Counted from the stretch's first letter, positions 1 through 9,747 are shown. The stretch is DNA of 64,000 nt from Nitrospira sp. (GCA_013140455.1 JABFSU010000009.1:31696-95695), one strand, 5' to 3'. The notes: generated by a model from the letters alone, not told the origin. Program-made: numbers and translations.

Positions 1-2
1 CC

Positions 3-164
3 GGAACATCGCCTGATCCGCATCTCGCCATGCTGATGGGCCACAAGTCAGAGCAGTTCTATAAACAGAGCGGCTGCCGGCTTGTGATGCTCCAGCGAAT
101 CGACGGCGATCCTCAGCGTGCGAGCTATGTGTGGGATGGCGCTGCCTGGAAGACGGTGCCGTAG
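3..164 (+). CDS. C-terminal fragment of a hypothetical protein (truncated by window start)
   Basis: Open frame from the window edge to TAG at 162-164 (...GTSPDPHLAMLMGHKSEQFYKQSGCRLVMLQRIDGDPQRASYVWDGAAWKTVP*); no recognised domain. Confidence 0.45.
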   Translation, partial: GTSPDPHLAMLMGHKSEQFYKQSGCRLVMLQRIDGDPQRASYVWDGAAWKTVP

Positions 165-270
165 CGCAAGGAAAGCCCATCCTGGCAATGTCACACGCCT
201 CACGTGTTCTCTAGTCGACCCTGCCCGGTGTCCGGCCTCACACGGCTGTGTCGGGCTCTACGATGAAGCG

Positions 271-438
271 ATGCAGAAGGAACAGTATGGAATTCCGAAA
301 GATCCGGAGGTTGACGATGCGAAGAAGTTATTTGAATGGGTGTTAGGCGGTGAGCCGGAAGATGACCGGGTGATTCCGCTTCCCAACGGTCCTCGACTTC
401 GGATCATCGGCAAGGCGCCGAAGTGGAACCGTGACTAG
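271..438 (+). CDS. small hypothetical protein (55 aa)
   Basis: Internal ATG of the supplied 118..438 ORF gives MQKEQYGIPKDPEVDDAKKLFEWVLGGEPEDDRVIPLPNGPRLRIIGKAPKWNRD; no recognised family. Confidence 0.5.
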   Translation: MQKEQYGIPKDPEVDDAKKLFEWVLGGEPEDDRVIPLPNGPRLRIIGKAPKWNRD

Positions 439-478
439 CCCGGGATGTTTCTCGGGTAATCAACATGAAGCCGGACTT

Positions 479-2902
479 CTACGGTTCCGTGATGATCCGT
501 CCGCCGGGCCGTTCTTCACCCTCGCCCCATTCCGCCACGGCCTGGGCCATTTCAGCAAGACGTTGAGCGGCACGGCCAAACACCGTGTCGGGAGGATACT
601 CCCCGTCGATACCGCGTTCCCCGGCCGCCACGCCGGTGAGCAATTCAATCGCCTCTTCCAGCGTGTTCACCGCGTAGACGGTGAACTGTCCCGACTCCAC
701 CGCTTCGACGACATCCCGGCGAAGAGCAAGATGCTTCGTATTGCGAGCCGGAATGATCACACCCTGTTTGCCGGTGAGGCCGCGCCGTGAACAGGATTCA
801 AGAAACCCTTCGATTTTTTCGTTGACGCCTCCGATGGGTTGTACTTCGCCCAACTGATTGACGGACCCTGTGACGGCGAGATATTGCCGGATCGGCAGAT
901 CGGCCAGGCTGGAGAGGATTGCAGTCAACTCGGCGACCGCGGCGCTGTCTCCCTCGATCTCGGAGTAGGTCTGTTCGAACGTCAACGAGGCGTTCATTGC
1001 AAAGGGATGCAATCCGGCGAACTTGCCGGCCAGGTAGCCGGCGAGTGTCATAACCCCTTTGCTGTGGATATTGCCGGCCAACTCCGCTTCCCGCTGCACG
1101 TCGATGACGCCTTTAGTGCCCACATAGGTGCGCGCGGTGATGCGGGTGGGGCGGCCGAACGCATAGTCACCGAGTTCATGGACGGAGAGTCCGTTTACCT
1201 GGCCGACGATCTCGCCGTCGAGATCGACCATCAAGGTGCCCTCTCTGATTTCGTCCTGAATCCAGTGTTCGGCCAGATTCGACCGGTGGCGTTTATGGGC
1301 GATCGCCGCGTCGACGTCTCCGCGTGTCACAAACGAATGACCTTCCTTCCTGGCCCAGTAGCCGGCTTCGCGGATGAGGTCGCTCACGAGACTGAACCGC
1401 AGTGACAGACGGTCGTGCCGGTCGGCGAAACGGAACCCCTGACGAATCACTTCGGCGACCGCATCGGCGCCAAAGTGCGGCAGCCCTTCTTCGCGGCAGA
1501 GCTTCGCGATGAAGCGGGCATACTGACGGTCCTGCCGCTCGCTTCGGACCACTTCCGTGTCGAAGTCCGCCTTCACTTTGAAGAGCTTGGCAAAGTCTTC
1601 TTCGTAGGCTTGGAGCAGGTGATAGATCATGGGCGGTCCGACCATGATGATTTTCACCGTGACGGGGATGGCTTGCGGCCGGAGGCCGGCGGTAGAGAAG
1701 CCATAGAACTCGCCGGGGTCTTCGATTTTTACTTCAGCCGTTTTGATGACGCGCTTCAACGCGTCCCAGGAGAAAGGCTGGTGTAGCATGTCCAGGGCAT
1801 TCACGATCAGGTAGCCGCCGTTGGCTTGAAGGACGGCGCCGGCGCGGATTTCGGTGAAATCTGTGTACATGACGCCCATGTGTGCGCGCCGTTCGATTTT
1901 GCCGATCAGATTGGTGTAGGTCGGATGGGATTCGTCGATGACGGGTGCGCCGCCGGTCGGCTCATGCTCGACGATGAGATTCACGAAATAGCGGGTCATG
2001 TCAGGCCGGCGGAGTTCCAGGCCGGGAAGAGGTAATGCCGGTCCCTCATGGGGAAGGAAATCTTTGTAATGGTGGACGATGTTGTCTTTCACTCGCTCAA
2101 GATAGGCAGAGACCGCCGGCAGATCTTGATAGGACCGCAGCATCGCTTCGTAACGACCTTCGAGCACATTGGTGACCATCTGGTGATCGAGATGGCGAAG
2201 CTGGTGCTCCATTTCTTTATCGAGGCTGTGGAGGCGCACATGAAATTCGCGTATCTCGCCTTCGAGCCCGAGCCGCCGGTCGTTTAGGTCCTGTTGCTCC
2301 GCTTCGGTCATGGCCTCCATAGCTTCGCCGGTCATGGGGTGTCCGTCTTTGAGCGGCACGAGCCCGAATCCCGCCGGCGTTTCATCGAATCCGAACCCGC
2401 GGGCGAGACTCAACTTCGTAAGCTCCTGGAACAGCGCTTTCTTCTTGGTTTCAGTCTCGTCGTGCAACGTGGCTTTGCCATCAAGGTATTTCTTGCTTTC
2501 GAATGCTGCGGGGATGTCGCGGCGCAAGCTCTCGATGAACGTGGCCATGTCCCGTTTGAAGGCACAGCCTTGCCCGGCGGGAAACGAGAGACTGACCGGC
2601 CGCGAGGTGTCCTGAAAGTTATTGACGTAGCACCAGTCGGAAGGAGCTTGGGTCGTCTGGGCCAGCCGTGTCACCATCTGGCGAACCAGGGTGGCTTTGC
2701 CTGTGCCGACCGGGCCGGAGACGTACAGATTGAATCCCGGGCTCTTCATCGAAAGACCGAATTCCAGCGCTTCGACCGCCCGCTCCTGGCCGATAATATC
2801 GGTGAGCGGTTCGAGTTCGCTCGTATCTTCGAACCCCAACTGTGTGGGATCGACTGTGGACGACAGCATCGAAACGGGAACCCTGAATTTGTCGATGCTC
2901 AT
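479..2902 (-). CDS. Lon protease family (LonB/COG1067-type) ATP-dependent protease
   Basis: Walker A-like GPVGTGKATLV; C-terminal S16 domain with GDSAAVAELTAILSSLADLPIRQYLAVTGSVNQLGEVQPIGGVNEKIEGF. Confidence 0.93.
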   Translation of the reverse strand: MSIDKFRVPVSMLSSTVDPTQLGFEDTSELEPLTDIIGQERAVEALEFGLSMKSPGFNLYVSGPVGTGKATLVRQMVTRLAQTTQAPSDWCYVNNFQDTSRPVSLSFPAGQGCAFKRDMATFIESLRRDIPAAFESKKYLDGKATLHDETETKKKALFQELTKLSLARGFGFDETPAGFGLVPLKDGHPMTGEAMEAMTEAEQQDLNDRRLGLEGEIREFHVRLHSLDKEMEHQLRHLDHQMVTNVLEGRYEAMLRSYQDLPAVSAYLERVKDNIVHHYKDFLPHEGPALPLPGLELRRPDMTRYFVNLIVEHEPTGGAPVIDESHPTYTNLIGKIERRAHMGVMYTDFTEIRAGAVLQANGGYLIVNALDMLHQPFSWDALKRVIKTAEVKIEDPGEFYGFSTAGLRPQAIPVTVKIIMVGPPMIYHLLQAYEEDFAKLFKVKADFDTEVVRSERQDRQYARFIAKLCREEGLPHFGADAVAEVIRQGFRFADRHDRLSLRFSLVSDLIREAGYWARKEGHSFVTRGDVDAAIAHKRHRSNLAEHWIQDEIREGTLMVDLDGEIVGQVNGLSVHELGDYAFGRPTRITARTYVGTKGVIDVQREAELAGNIHSKGVMTLAGYLAGKFAGLHPFAMNASLTFEQTYSEIEGDSAAVAELTAILSSLADLPIRQYLAVTGSVNQLGEVQPIGGVNEKIEGFLESCSRRGLTGKQGVIIPARNTKHLALRRDVVEAVESGQFTVYAVNTLEEAIELLTGVAAGERGIDGEYPPDTVFGRAAQRLAEMAQAVAEWGEGEERPGGRIITEP

Positions 2903-3457
2903 CTAGAATGCTTTCGTTGCGACCGTTGGAGGTGGCTGTACCGTTGTGGCCTGCGGGCCCTTCTTTCCTTGCTCCACGCCGAACACTACTTCTGTTCCGT
3001 CTTCGAGCTGTTCGAACGTGAGGCTGTGGAGTGCATTCGCATGAAAATACACCTCTCCGCCGCCCTCCTGAAGGATGAACCCGTACCCTTCGTTGGGAAA
3101 GAGCTTGCAGATGACCCCGCGATTGGGTGGAATAGGTGGCAAGCGTACTTCGGTCAGTGCGCGTTTCTCACGAAACTTCCGCAGTTCAATCGTGACAGCT
3201 TCAAAGGCGCTCCGGATGGCTTCTTCGAAGGTCTTATCCTCCTTGCGGGCTGTCAAGGTATGGCGGCCTGGGAGCGTGACAACCACGAGCGCCTCAGCGA
3301 CGTGGTCTTGTTTCTTGTGATGACGGTTCTTTGTCAGGGTCACGCGGCCGTGCGTGAGGTCATCATGACCCCGCCGGAGATCCTCCATGCGGGCTTCGAT
3401 TTCTGTCTTCCAACGGGGCGTCATTTCAACGTTGCGGCTCTGCATTTCTAGTTCCAT
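2903..3457 (-). CDS. HPF/RaiA-type ribosome-associated protein fused to a C-terminal cold-shock domain
   Basis: N-terminal S30AE-like region (MELEMQSRNVEMTPRWKTEIEARMEDLRR...) followed by CSD-like RGVICKLFPNEGYGFILQEGGGEVYFHANAL. Confidence 0.82.
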   Translation of the reverse strand: MELEMQSRNVEMTPRWKTEIEARMEDLRRGHDDLTHGRVTLTKNRHHKKQDHVAEALVVVTLPGRHTLTARKEDKTFEEAIRSAFEAVTIELRKFREKRALTEVRLPPIPPNRGVICKLFPNEGYGFILQEGGGEVYFHANALHSLTFEQLEDGTEVVFGVEQGKKGPQATTVQPPPTVATKAF

Positions 3458-3783
3458 CTGTTGCCCTCCTTTTATTCATTACGACTTATCAGCAAGCCGG
3501 ATGCCGCCTGCGTCAAATCCACCGGTTTGGGAAAGGCGTCAGAAAGAAGCCATCGTTTTCACGCTTTTGACGAATGGCCACACGTTCCACGTGGTGAATG
3601 ACAATGGAGACTGGCGCATTTCTCCTCAGTGATCGCGATGAGGGTGAAGCGCAATGCGTCAATTGAGGCATCGCAAGGTGAGTCAGGGGATAGCGAAAGG
3701 GGGGAGGACTCACGGGGATCAGTGCTTCAGGCGGATGTTCAGATGAGGGCTCGATTGGAATGTGACTTGCGTGTCACTTCTAT

Positions 3784-4869
3784 ATGCCTACGCTGAGGAA
3801 ACAGGCTCTTGAGGAGTATCTCCAATCGCGCTTTGGGCCTGAGGTTACATTGCTGTCGTTCGGCGTGATCGGAAAGGCAAGCTCAGAAGGTGCACATAAA
3901 CAATACGGCTATGGGACACCGGTCAAGCTGACGTTCCGTGTTGGCCGGGAGGTTCGCACGGCCGTATTGGAGACCATGAAGCCCGGCCCTTTCGGACACG
4001 AGCACATGGCCGATCGGGCGCAGGCGATGTTGTGGGACTACGAGTCCTATGGACGGCTACCGCGGCATGTGAAGGCACTCGACGTTGGCATTTTTACCGG
4101 CACGCAGAAGTTGCTGTCCGTTGCAGAGGGGCGTGAATACTTTGTCCTCAATCAATGGACCGAGGGGGCGAGCTATCACGAAGATCTGGAGCGGCTCGCC
4201 AGAGGGCGCTCGCTCCGTCCGCTCGATCGCAAGCGGACCATCGCCCTCGCGCGTTACCTGGCACAGATCCACGCGCAGAAGAAACGGGATGCCGATTTGT
4301 ATCGCCGCCGTTTACGGGAGTTGATCGGTCACGGCGAATGCATCATGGGGCTGACCGACAGTTACCCCGCGCAGTTCGGGTTTATCACGGAAGACCTGTT
4401 ACGCGGAATTGAGGAAGCTGCCAACCGTTGGCGGTGGCGATTGCGCGGACAGACGAAACGATTGTCGCAAGTGCATGGGGATTTTCACCCCTGGAACGTT
4501 TTATTCAAGAAGGGTGTCGATTTTGCGGTGCTGGATCGCTCACGCGGGGAGTGGGGTGAACCGGCGGATGACGTGACATCCATGACGATCAACTATCTCT
4601 TCTATTCGCTCTGCCGGTGGGGACGGCTGAAGGGACCGTTCGAAGTGCTCTTCCGGCTCTTTTGGGAGGAGTATGTCGAGGCGAGCGGTGATGAGGATGT
4701 GTTGGCAACAGCGGCGCCGTTCTTTGCGTTTCGCGGCTTGGTGTTGGCAAGTCCTGTCTGGTATCCCACCTTACCGATCGGTGTGCGTCGAACCATCTTC
4801 CGGTTTATAGACCAGGTCCTCGCTGCGCCATGCTTCGATCCGTCACGGGTGAATGAGTATTGCGGGTGA
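3784..4869 (+). CDS. aminoglycoside phosphotransferase (APH)/choline kinase-like protein
   Basis: Brenner motif VHGDFHPWNVLF and later VLDRSRGEWGEPADDVTSM. Confidence 0.82.
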   Translation: MPTLRKQALEEYLQSRFGPEVTLLSFGVIGKASSEGAHKQYGYGTPVKLTFRVGREVRTAVLETMKPGPFGHEHMADRAQAMLWDYESYGRLPRHVKALDVGIFTGTQKLLSVAEGREYFVLNQWTEGASYHEDLERLARGRSLRPLDRKRTIALARYLAQIHAQKKRDADLYRRRLRELIGHGECIMGLTDSYPAQFGFITEDLLRGIEEAANRWRWRLRGQTKRLSQVHGDFHPWNVLFKKGVDFAVLDRSRGEWGEPADDVTSMTINYLFYSLCRWGRLKGPFEVLFRLFWEEYVEASGDEDVLATAAPFFAFRGLVLASPVWYPTLPIGVRRTIFRFIDQVLAAPCFDPSRVNEYCG

Positions 4870-4881
4870 TGGTCCAATAGC

Positions 4882-5424
4882 GTGATGGCATATATGACTC
4901 GAACCCAAAGCCTCGCAATCTGGATTACCGGATTACCTGCCTCTGGCAAGAGTACTATCGCGCGGGCCTTGAAAGCGCAGCTTGAAGCCTCTGGTTTGAC
5001 CGTGGAGGTATTGGAGTCGGACGAAGTCCGACGTGTGCTCACGCCTGAGGCAACGTACTCGCAGGCTGAGCGGGATCTCTTTTATCGCGCGTTGGCGTTG
5101 ATGGGGGCGAAGCTGGTGGCGCATGGCGTGACGGTGATATTCGATGCCACGGCTACCAAGCGAGCCTATCGAGATTTCGCCAGAAACCTGATTCCACGAT
5201 TCATCGAAGTCGCGGTGGAATGTCCGTTAGAAACCTGCATGCAGCGCGACTACAAGGGGACATATCAGCGCGGCCAGCGGGGTGAGTCCAGCACTGTGCC
5301 TGGGCTACAAGAGCCCTACGAAGCGCCACTCCGTTCCGATCTCACCATCGATACGACGAAGATGCAGGCAGGTGAAGCCGTGAAGCACATCGTGGCACTT
5401 GTGAAGGAAAGGGGGCTTCTGTAG
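4882..5424 (+). CDS. adenylylsulfate kinase-like P-loop kinase
   Basis: ITGLPASGKSTIARAL P-loop; DSDEVRR-like ESDEVRRVLTPEATYSQAERD; CPLETCMQRDYKGTYQRG...VPGLQEPYEAP resembling CysC C-terminal motifs. Confidence 0.8.
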   Translation: MMAYMTRTQSLAIWITGLPASGKSTIARALKAQLEASGLTVEVLESDEVRRVLTPEATYSQAERDLFYRALALMGAKLVAHGVTVIFDATATKRAYRDFARNLIPRFIEVAVECPLETCMQRDYKGTYQRGQRGESSTVPGLQEPYEAPLRSDLTIDTTKMQAGEAVKHIVALVKERGLL

Positions 5425-5435
5425 ATAGCCGCTCA

Positions 5436-6098
5436 CTATTCTTCAGTCCTCCCCTCTCGATGAAGATACAGCTGAAACCACTTCCTCGCGTATTCCGCTA
5501 CTTGTTCCAGCGTGCCTGGTTCTTCAAATAGATGTGTTGCTCCGGGAACGATAATGAGTTTCTTTTCACAGGTCAGGAGTTCGTAGGCTGATTGGTTCAT
5601 CTCGATCACCGGTTCATCCCATCCACCGACAATCAGCAGGGTAGGCGCGGTCACCGAGGGTAGGTAGGTTTCTGCCAGATCCGGCCGTCCGCCTCGCGAG
5701 ACGACGGCCTGGATCTTTTGGGGGGCTCTAGCAGCGGCTTGCAACGCTGCACCGGCTCCGGTGCTGGCACCGAAATATCCGATGCCCAGCTTCCTCGTCC
5801 GAGTGTCCTCTTCCAGCCAGGTTTTTGCCAGCAGGAGCCGATCAGCCAGTAGGCCGATATCAAACACCTTTTGGCGATCCTCGGCTTCTTGTGAGGTCAA
5901 TAAGTCGAGAAGCAGAGTTGCCAGACCATATTGCTGCAGGGCCCGCGCGACGAAATTATTTCGCGGACTCAATCGTCCGCTGCCACTGCCATGAGCAAAG
6001 AGAATGACGCCGTTCGGATCTTGCGGGAGGCCTAGAATGCCTTCAAGTACCAGTTTTCCGTAAGTGATCTGGATGCTGTGCTCGCGCCTAGTCATCAT
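5436..6098 (-). CDS. alpha/beta hydrolase (dienelactone hydrolase-like)
   Basis: FAHGSGSGR near the N-terminus, GYFGASTGAGAALQAAA nucleophile elbow, VGGWDEPV, PGATHLFEEPG. Confidence 0.85.
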   Translation of the reverse strand: MMTRREHSIQITYGKLVLEGILGLPQDPNGVILFAHGSGSGRLSPRNNFVARALQQYGLATLLLDLLTSQEAEDRQKVFDIGLLADRLLLAKTWLEEDTRTRKLGIGYFGASTGAGAALQAAARAPQKIQAVVSRGGRPDLAETYLPSVTAPTLLIVGGWDEPVIEMNQSAYELLTCEKKLIIVPGATHLFEEPGTLEQVAEYARKWFQLYLHREGRTEE

Positions 6099-6286
6099 CG
6101 CTTGATCTGGCTGTTCATATTTGAACTATACTCGTAAGTTATTAATAAATTTGGTAAGTGCAATGAATTTATCGGTGATTGCTGTGAGTAGCCCATCTAG
6201 ATCCCTACGTGCATGAAGTCAGTTTTGACGACGGTTCCTTAGAAATCTATGCTGTGAGCACCTCTCAGCGTATAAATGCGACAACG

Positions 6287-6302
6287 CGTACAATAATGTA
6301 CG
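6287..6302. promoter_or_regulatory. short perfect inverted repeat CGTACA-ATAA-TGTACG in an AT-rich intergenic region (candidate operator)
   Basis: Direct reading; lies about 135 bp upstream of the zinc-ribbon ORF start at 6438. Confidence 0.3.
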
Positions 6303-6437
6303 TATAAGTAGTCTCCACAGAGACAATTTTAGGTATTATATATTATAAGTCGTTGATAATTATAAATATGTAATGTTGGATCGCAAATTGCTCAACCCCC
6401 CAGGCATACGTCAACTTTCACCTGAGGAGGAAAAATC

Positions 6438-6617
6438 ATGGGTTGTCCGAAATGCAAAGGCTTGATGATGTTGGAACGTTTCTCGGATTTCTTCCTGGTG
6501 TTCTATGCTTGGAAGTGCGTCAATTGCGGAGCGATCATCGATCGGACGATCTCCAATAATCGTAAGAACAGTCTTGCTGCCAAAGCCGCGAAGGAAGTTG
6601 AAACCGCCGCTGCCTAA
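6438..6617 (+). CDS. small zinc-ribbon protein (59 aa)
   Basis: MGCPKCKGLMMLERFSDFFLVFYAWKCVNCGAIIDRTISNNRKNSLAAKAAKEVETAAA*; two CxxC knuckles; strong SD GAGGAGG upstream of ATG; absent from the ORF track because it is under 60 aa. Confidence 0.78.
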   Translation: MGCPKCKGLMMLERFSDFFLVFYAWKCVNCGAIIDRTISNNRKNSLAAKAAKEVETAAA

Positions 6618-6852
6618 TCGGTTATTCGTTAGGCATTGGAGCTCCGGCACGGCACGTTCGGCATCGTCGAAATTGTGGGACTGTGCCGGCTGGAGTTCTT
6701 AGGTGGAGTTCAATCCTCAACTGTTCCGGGCTTGATTTCACCAGGCCGCATGTCACGTCGACTTCTTCCACCGCTAGCGGTATTTTCTTACTCCAAGATC
6801 GCCGCGCTGCTTCTTAGCTCCCATATCCTTCGTCACGGCCCTTATGTTTTAG

Positions 6853-8274
6853 CTATCGGCCTGCTGCTTTCTTCTTTGTCATAGTGCAAGGCGCCGGTCG
6901 GCTGAGTTCCGCCGGCAACAGAGTCTGGTTATCGACACAGGCGGTATCCAGCTGCGTTTGGGTCAGTCCGATCGCTGAGGCCAGGTTCGCTCCGTAGAAA
7001 TTTGCCTGATGGATATCGGCCGCATCAAGGCGTGCGCCGCTGAGATCTGCCTCATTGAGTGAGGCTCCTTGTAGCTTGGCTTCCTGTAGATTGGCGTGAG
7101 TCAAATTGGCATGGCTGAAATTGGCAGCACTCAAATCGGCGGCGACGAGATTGGCTGAGTCGAGGATGGCTTCATTGAATTGTGCTCGAGGCAGGGACGC
7201 TTTGGGGGCATAGACTTCGTGCAGAGCGGCCTTGGTGAAGATGGCGTCGGCGCCGTGTATGCCGATCATCACGGCATGATGCAGGTTGGCGTCTCGAAAG
7301 TCGGCCTGATCAATGATGGCCTTGTAAAGAATAACCATGCGCATTTTTGCTGATTGGAGGGAGGCCTTGATGAGGCGCGCGCCTTCCAGATTGGCGCCTT
7401 CAAGATCGGTTTGTGAGAGACGGGTGCCCTCCAGATTCGCATGACGGAGATCCGCCCCGCGGAGGATGGCGTCACGCAGGTCGGCGTGCCGCAGGTCGGC
7501 ATCATCCAGATAGGCGCTTTCCAGATCCGCCTCCATCATACGGGTGTGATTGAGGCGAGCCCCGTCGAGCAGTCCTCCCTGCAAGTTGGTCTGAAACATT
7601 GTGGCCTTCGACATGTCGGTTCGGCGAAGATCCGCGCCCATCAAATCGGCCCCGGTTAAAACCGCTCTCTGAAGGTTGGCTCCGTACAGGTAGCTGTCGA
7701 CCAGCGTCGCATTTGTAAAATCGGCCGACGAAAGATCGGCTCCCTCGAAATGGGCCCGTTCGAAAATGGAGTCATGTAATTGGGCGCCGGACAGCGTGGC
7801 ATTGTACAGCGCGGCTTCATCACCGATTACACGGAGAAGATTCGCATGCGTCAGTTTGGCATGACGCAAATCCGCACCGACCAGATTGCTGTCTTCGAGG
7901 TTGGCTTTGGTGAGGTCGGCGCCGGCGAGACTGGCCTGCGTCAGGATGCTTTGCCTCAGATTGGCCTGTCTGAGGTTGGCGCCTTCCATGCGGGCGCGTT
8001 CGAGATTGGCCCCTTCGAGGACGGCCTGCCGTAGGTCGGCTCCACAGAAATCCGCCCGTTTATGCCCGGGGCTGTCTCGTTGTTCGAGCCATTCCCGGTG
8101 TGCGTGGAGTGTATTGCGGAGGACGGCTGCAGATAGGGTGCCTTGTTTGTGGGGTTGTTCGCAGCGCTGGACATGGTTCGATGGAGGCGTTGTGCTGGCG
8201 GCCAAAATTGGAGATGTGGCAATGGTGGATACGATGAACAGGAACAATCCCTGACGTACTGCCGAATGAATCAT
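6853..8274 (-). CDS. exported pentapeptide-repeat protein
   Basis: N-terminal signal-like MIHSAVRQGLFLFIVSTIATSPILAAS; long array of A(D/N)LXX repeats (ADLRQAVLEGANLERARMEGANLRQANL...). Confidence 0.93.
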   Translation of the reverse strand: MIHSAVRQGLFLFIVSTIATSPILAASTTPPSNHVQRCEQPHKQGTLSAAVLRNTLHAHREWLEQRDSPGHKRADFCGADLRQAVLEGANLERARMEGANLRQANLRQSILTQASLAGADLTKANLEDSNLVGADLRHAKLTHANLLRVIGDEAALYNATLSGAQLHDSIFERAHFEGADLSSADFTNATLVDSYLYGANLQRAVLTGADLMGADLRRTDMSKATMFQTNLQGGLLDGARLNHTRMMEADLESAYLDDADLRHADLRDAILRGADLRHANLEGTRLSQTDLEGANLEGARLIKASLQSAKMRMVILYKAIIDQADFRDANLHHAVMIGIHGADAIFTKAALHEVYAPKASLPRAQFNEAILDSANLVAADLSAANFSHANLTHANLQEAKLQGASLNEADLSGARLDAADIHQANFYGANLASAIGLTQTQLDTACVDNQTLLPAELSRPAPCTMTKKKAAGR

Positions 8275-8334
8275 CTCGGTCTCCTCTGGTGGTTCGTTCT
8301 CACGGTCAATTGTTGATGGAAGTACGGCGGTTTG

Positions 8335-8706
8335 TCACTTGCCTTGCTGAGAGAGCAGCCGTACATAGGCCAAGACATCAATCATTTGTCCCTCAGTCAG
8401 GCTGCCGGTCCAGGCATGCATAGGACTGAAGACGATCCCGTGTTCGATCGTGCGCAGCAGCTCTTCATCGGATTTTAGAAAGGATCGAAACAGATGAAAA
8501 TTGGCCGGCGCGACTCTGAGCGATGCAGCGGCGGGGCCGTCTCCCCAGCCGGTCTGGCCGTGGCAGGTTGCGCAGTGGTTCTGATACAGCGCCTTGCCCC
8601 GGGGCAGGTCGGCAGGAAGATCCTGGGCGGCAACAGGCAGCGCATTGAGAAGGATGCTCAGACCGGCGGAGAATGCGAGCATTCGGGATATCCTATGCAT
8701 CATCAA
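8335..8706 (-). CDS. class I c-type cytochrome
   Basis: Signal peptide plus CATCHGQTGWGDGP and distal Met region FSPMHAWTGSL. Confidence 0.9.
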   Translation of the reverse strand: MMMHRISRMLAFSAGLSILLNALPVAAQDLPADLPRGKALYQNHCATCHGQTGWGDGPAAASLRVAPANFHLFRSFLKSDEELLRTIEHGIVFSPMHAWTGSLTEGQMIDVLAYVRLLSQQGK

Positions 8707-8867
8707 CTCTTTTTGGTGGTGTGGGCAATGAATGAGGTGAATAGTTGTTGGAGCTTCTTACTGCCGCAGGATGGACATTGTACTTCACCCCGTTCGTGTT
8801 CTTTCAGCGTGACCACGATCAGTGATTCCTTGCCGCAGTCGAGGCATTTATAATCATACATTGGCAT
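8703..8867 (-). CDS. FmdB-type zinc-ribbon protein (54 aa)
   Basis: Reverse-strand reading MPMYDYKCLDCGKESLIVVTLKEHERGEVQCPSCGSKKLQQLFTSFIAHTTKKS*; overlaps the cytochrome start by 4 nt (ATGA). Confidence 0.78.
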   Translation of the reverse strand: MPMYDYKCLDCGKESLIVVTLKEHERGEVQCPSCGSKKLQQLFTSFIAHTTKKS

Positions 8868-8883
8868 ATCAAAGACTTCTTCG

Positions 8884-9747
8884 CTAGTGGAAGACTAAGA
8901 GCGGACATTGCGCATGATGGAGGACGGCGTGCGCGACGCTGCCGAGCACCATCCGGCTCAGCCCGTGGCGACCACGGGACCCCATCATCAGAAGATCGGC
9001 GCTGATGGCCTTGGCCTCTTGTAGAATTGCCTCGACCGGAACACCCAATGTTGATTTCGCATGAGTGCTGTAGCCCATTTGATTCAGATCCGCCGCCACG
9101 GAGTTAATAAAGGTCTCGGCGCTTCGGAGCGCCTGGCTTTCCATTTCCCGCTCCGCCACGGCGTCGACCGGCCAGGGTGGTCTGGTCTGCGGAAGCACGG
9201 TTAACGCAGTAATCGTGACCGCTTCACGGAATGGGTGCTGTCGGAGAAACACGAGCGCTCGCTCGGCGTCCTGGGAGCCTTGCAGCGGCAGCAGCACCTG
9301 TCTCAGGGACTTCACAAAGTTCGGCAGGATCAGGACGGCGCCCTTGGAGAAGGTGAGCACCCGATGGGAGACACTGCCGATCAACCGTTCCTTGATTGGT
9401 CCAAGCCCGCGCGCGCCGACAAGAATGAGTTCGATCTGATGCTGCTCTGCGTACTCTACGATCCGATCGGCCGGTGAGCCGATCTCCATATGTTTGGTCA
9501 CAGGGCCACAATCCATCGGCAGCAGCGACACAATGCGATCAAGCAGCCGTGCGCCATCTTCGCGCATCGTGCGCTCAATGGTCGTGTATAGTTCATGCGC
9601 GACTTCCGGTACCATCATCGGATAGGCCGGTGACGGGACATCCAGGATGTGCAGGATATGCAATTCTTCAGCGCGAGCCAGGTACTTCAGCGCACGGACC
9701 GCTTCATAGGATTGATCCGATCCATCGATGGCCAGCAGCATTTTCAT
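8884..9747 (-). CDS. tandem-domain universal stress protein UspA
   Basis: MKMLLAIDGSDQSYEAVRALKYL; GARGLGPIKERLIGSVSHRVL and MGSRGRHGLSRMVLGSVAHAVLHHAQCPLLV. Confidence 0.93.
   Translation of the reverse strand: MKMLLAIDGSDQSYEAVRALKYLARAEELHILHILDVPSPAYPMMVPEVAHELYTTIERTMREDGARLLDRIVSLLPMDCGPVTKHMEIGSPADRIVEYAEQHQIELILVGARGLGPIKERLIGSVSHRVLTFSKGAVLILPNFVKSLRQVLLPLQGSQDAERALVFLRQHPFREAVTITALTVLPQTRPPWPVDAVAEREMESQALRSAETFINSVAADLNQMGYSTHAKSTLGVPVEAILQEAKAISADLLMMGSRGRHGLSRMVLGSVAHAVLHHAQCPLLVFH

Noticed and set aside
2294-3451. 385-aa + strand ORF across the LonB/HPF genes
   Set aside because: Antisense to two well-supported genes and no family resemblance.
7269-8034. Alternative-frame ORFs in the pentapeptide-repeat gene
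   Set aside because: 15-nt repeats keep several frames open; the 473-aa frame has the signal peptide and A(D/N)LXX pattern.
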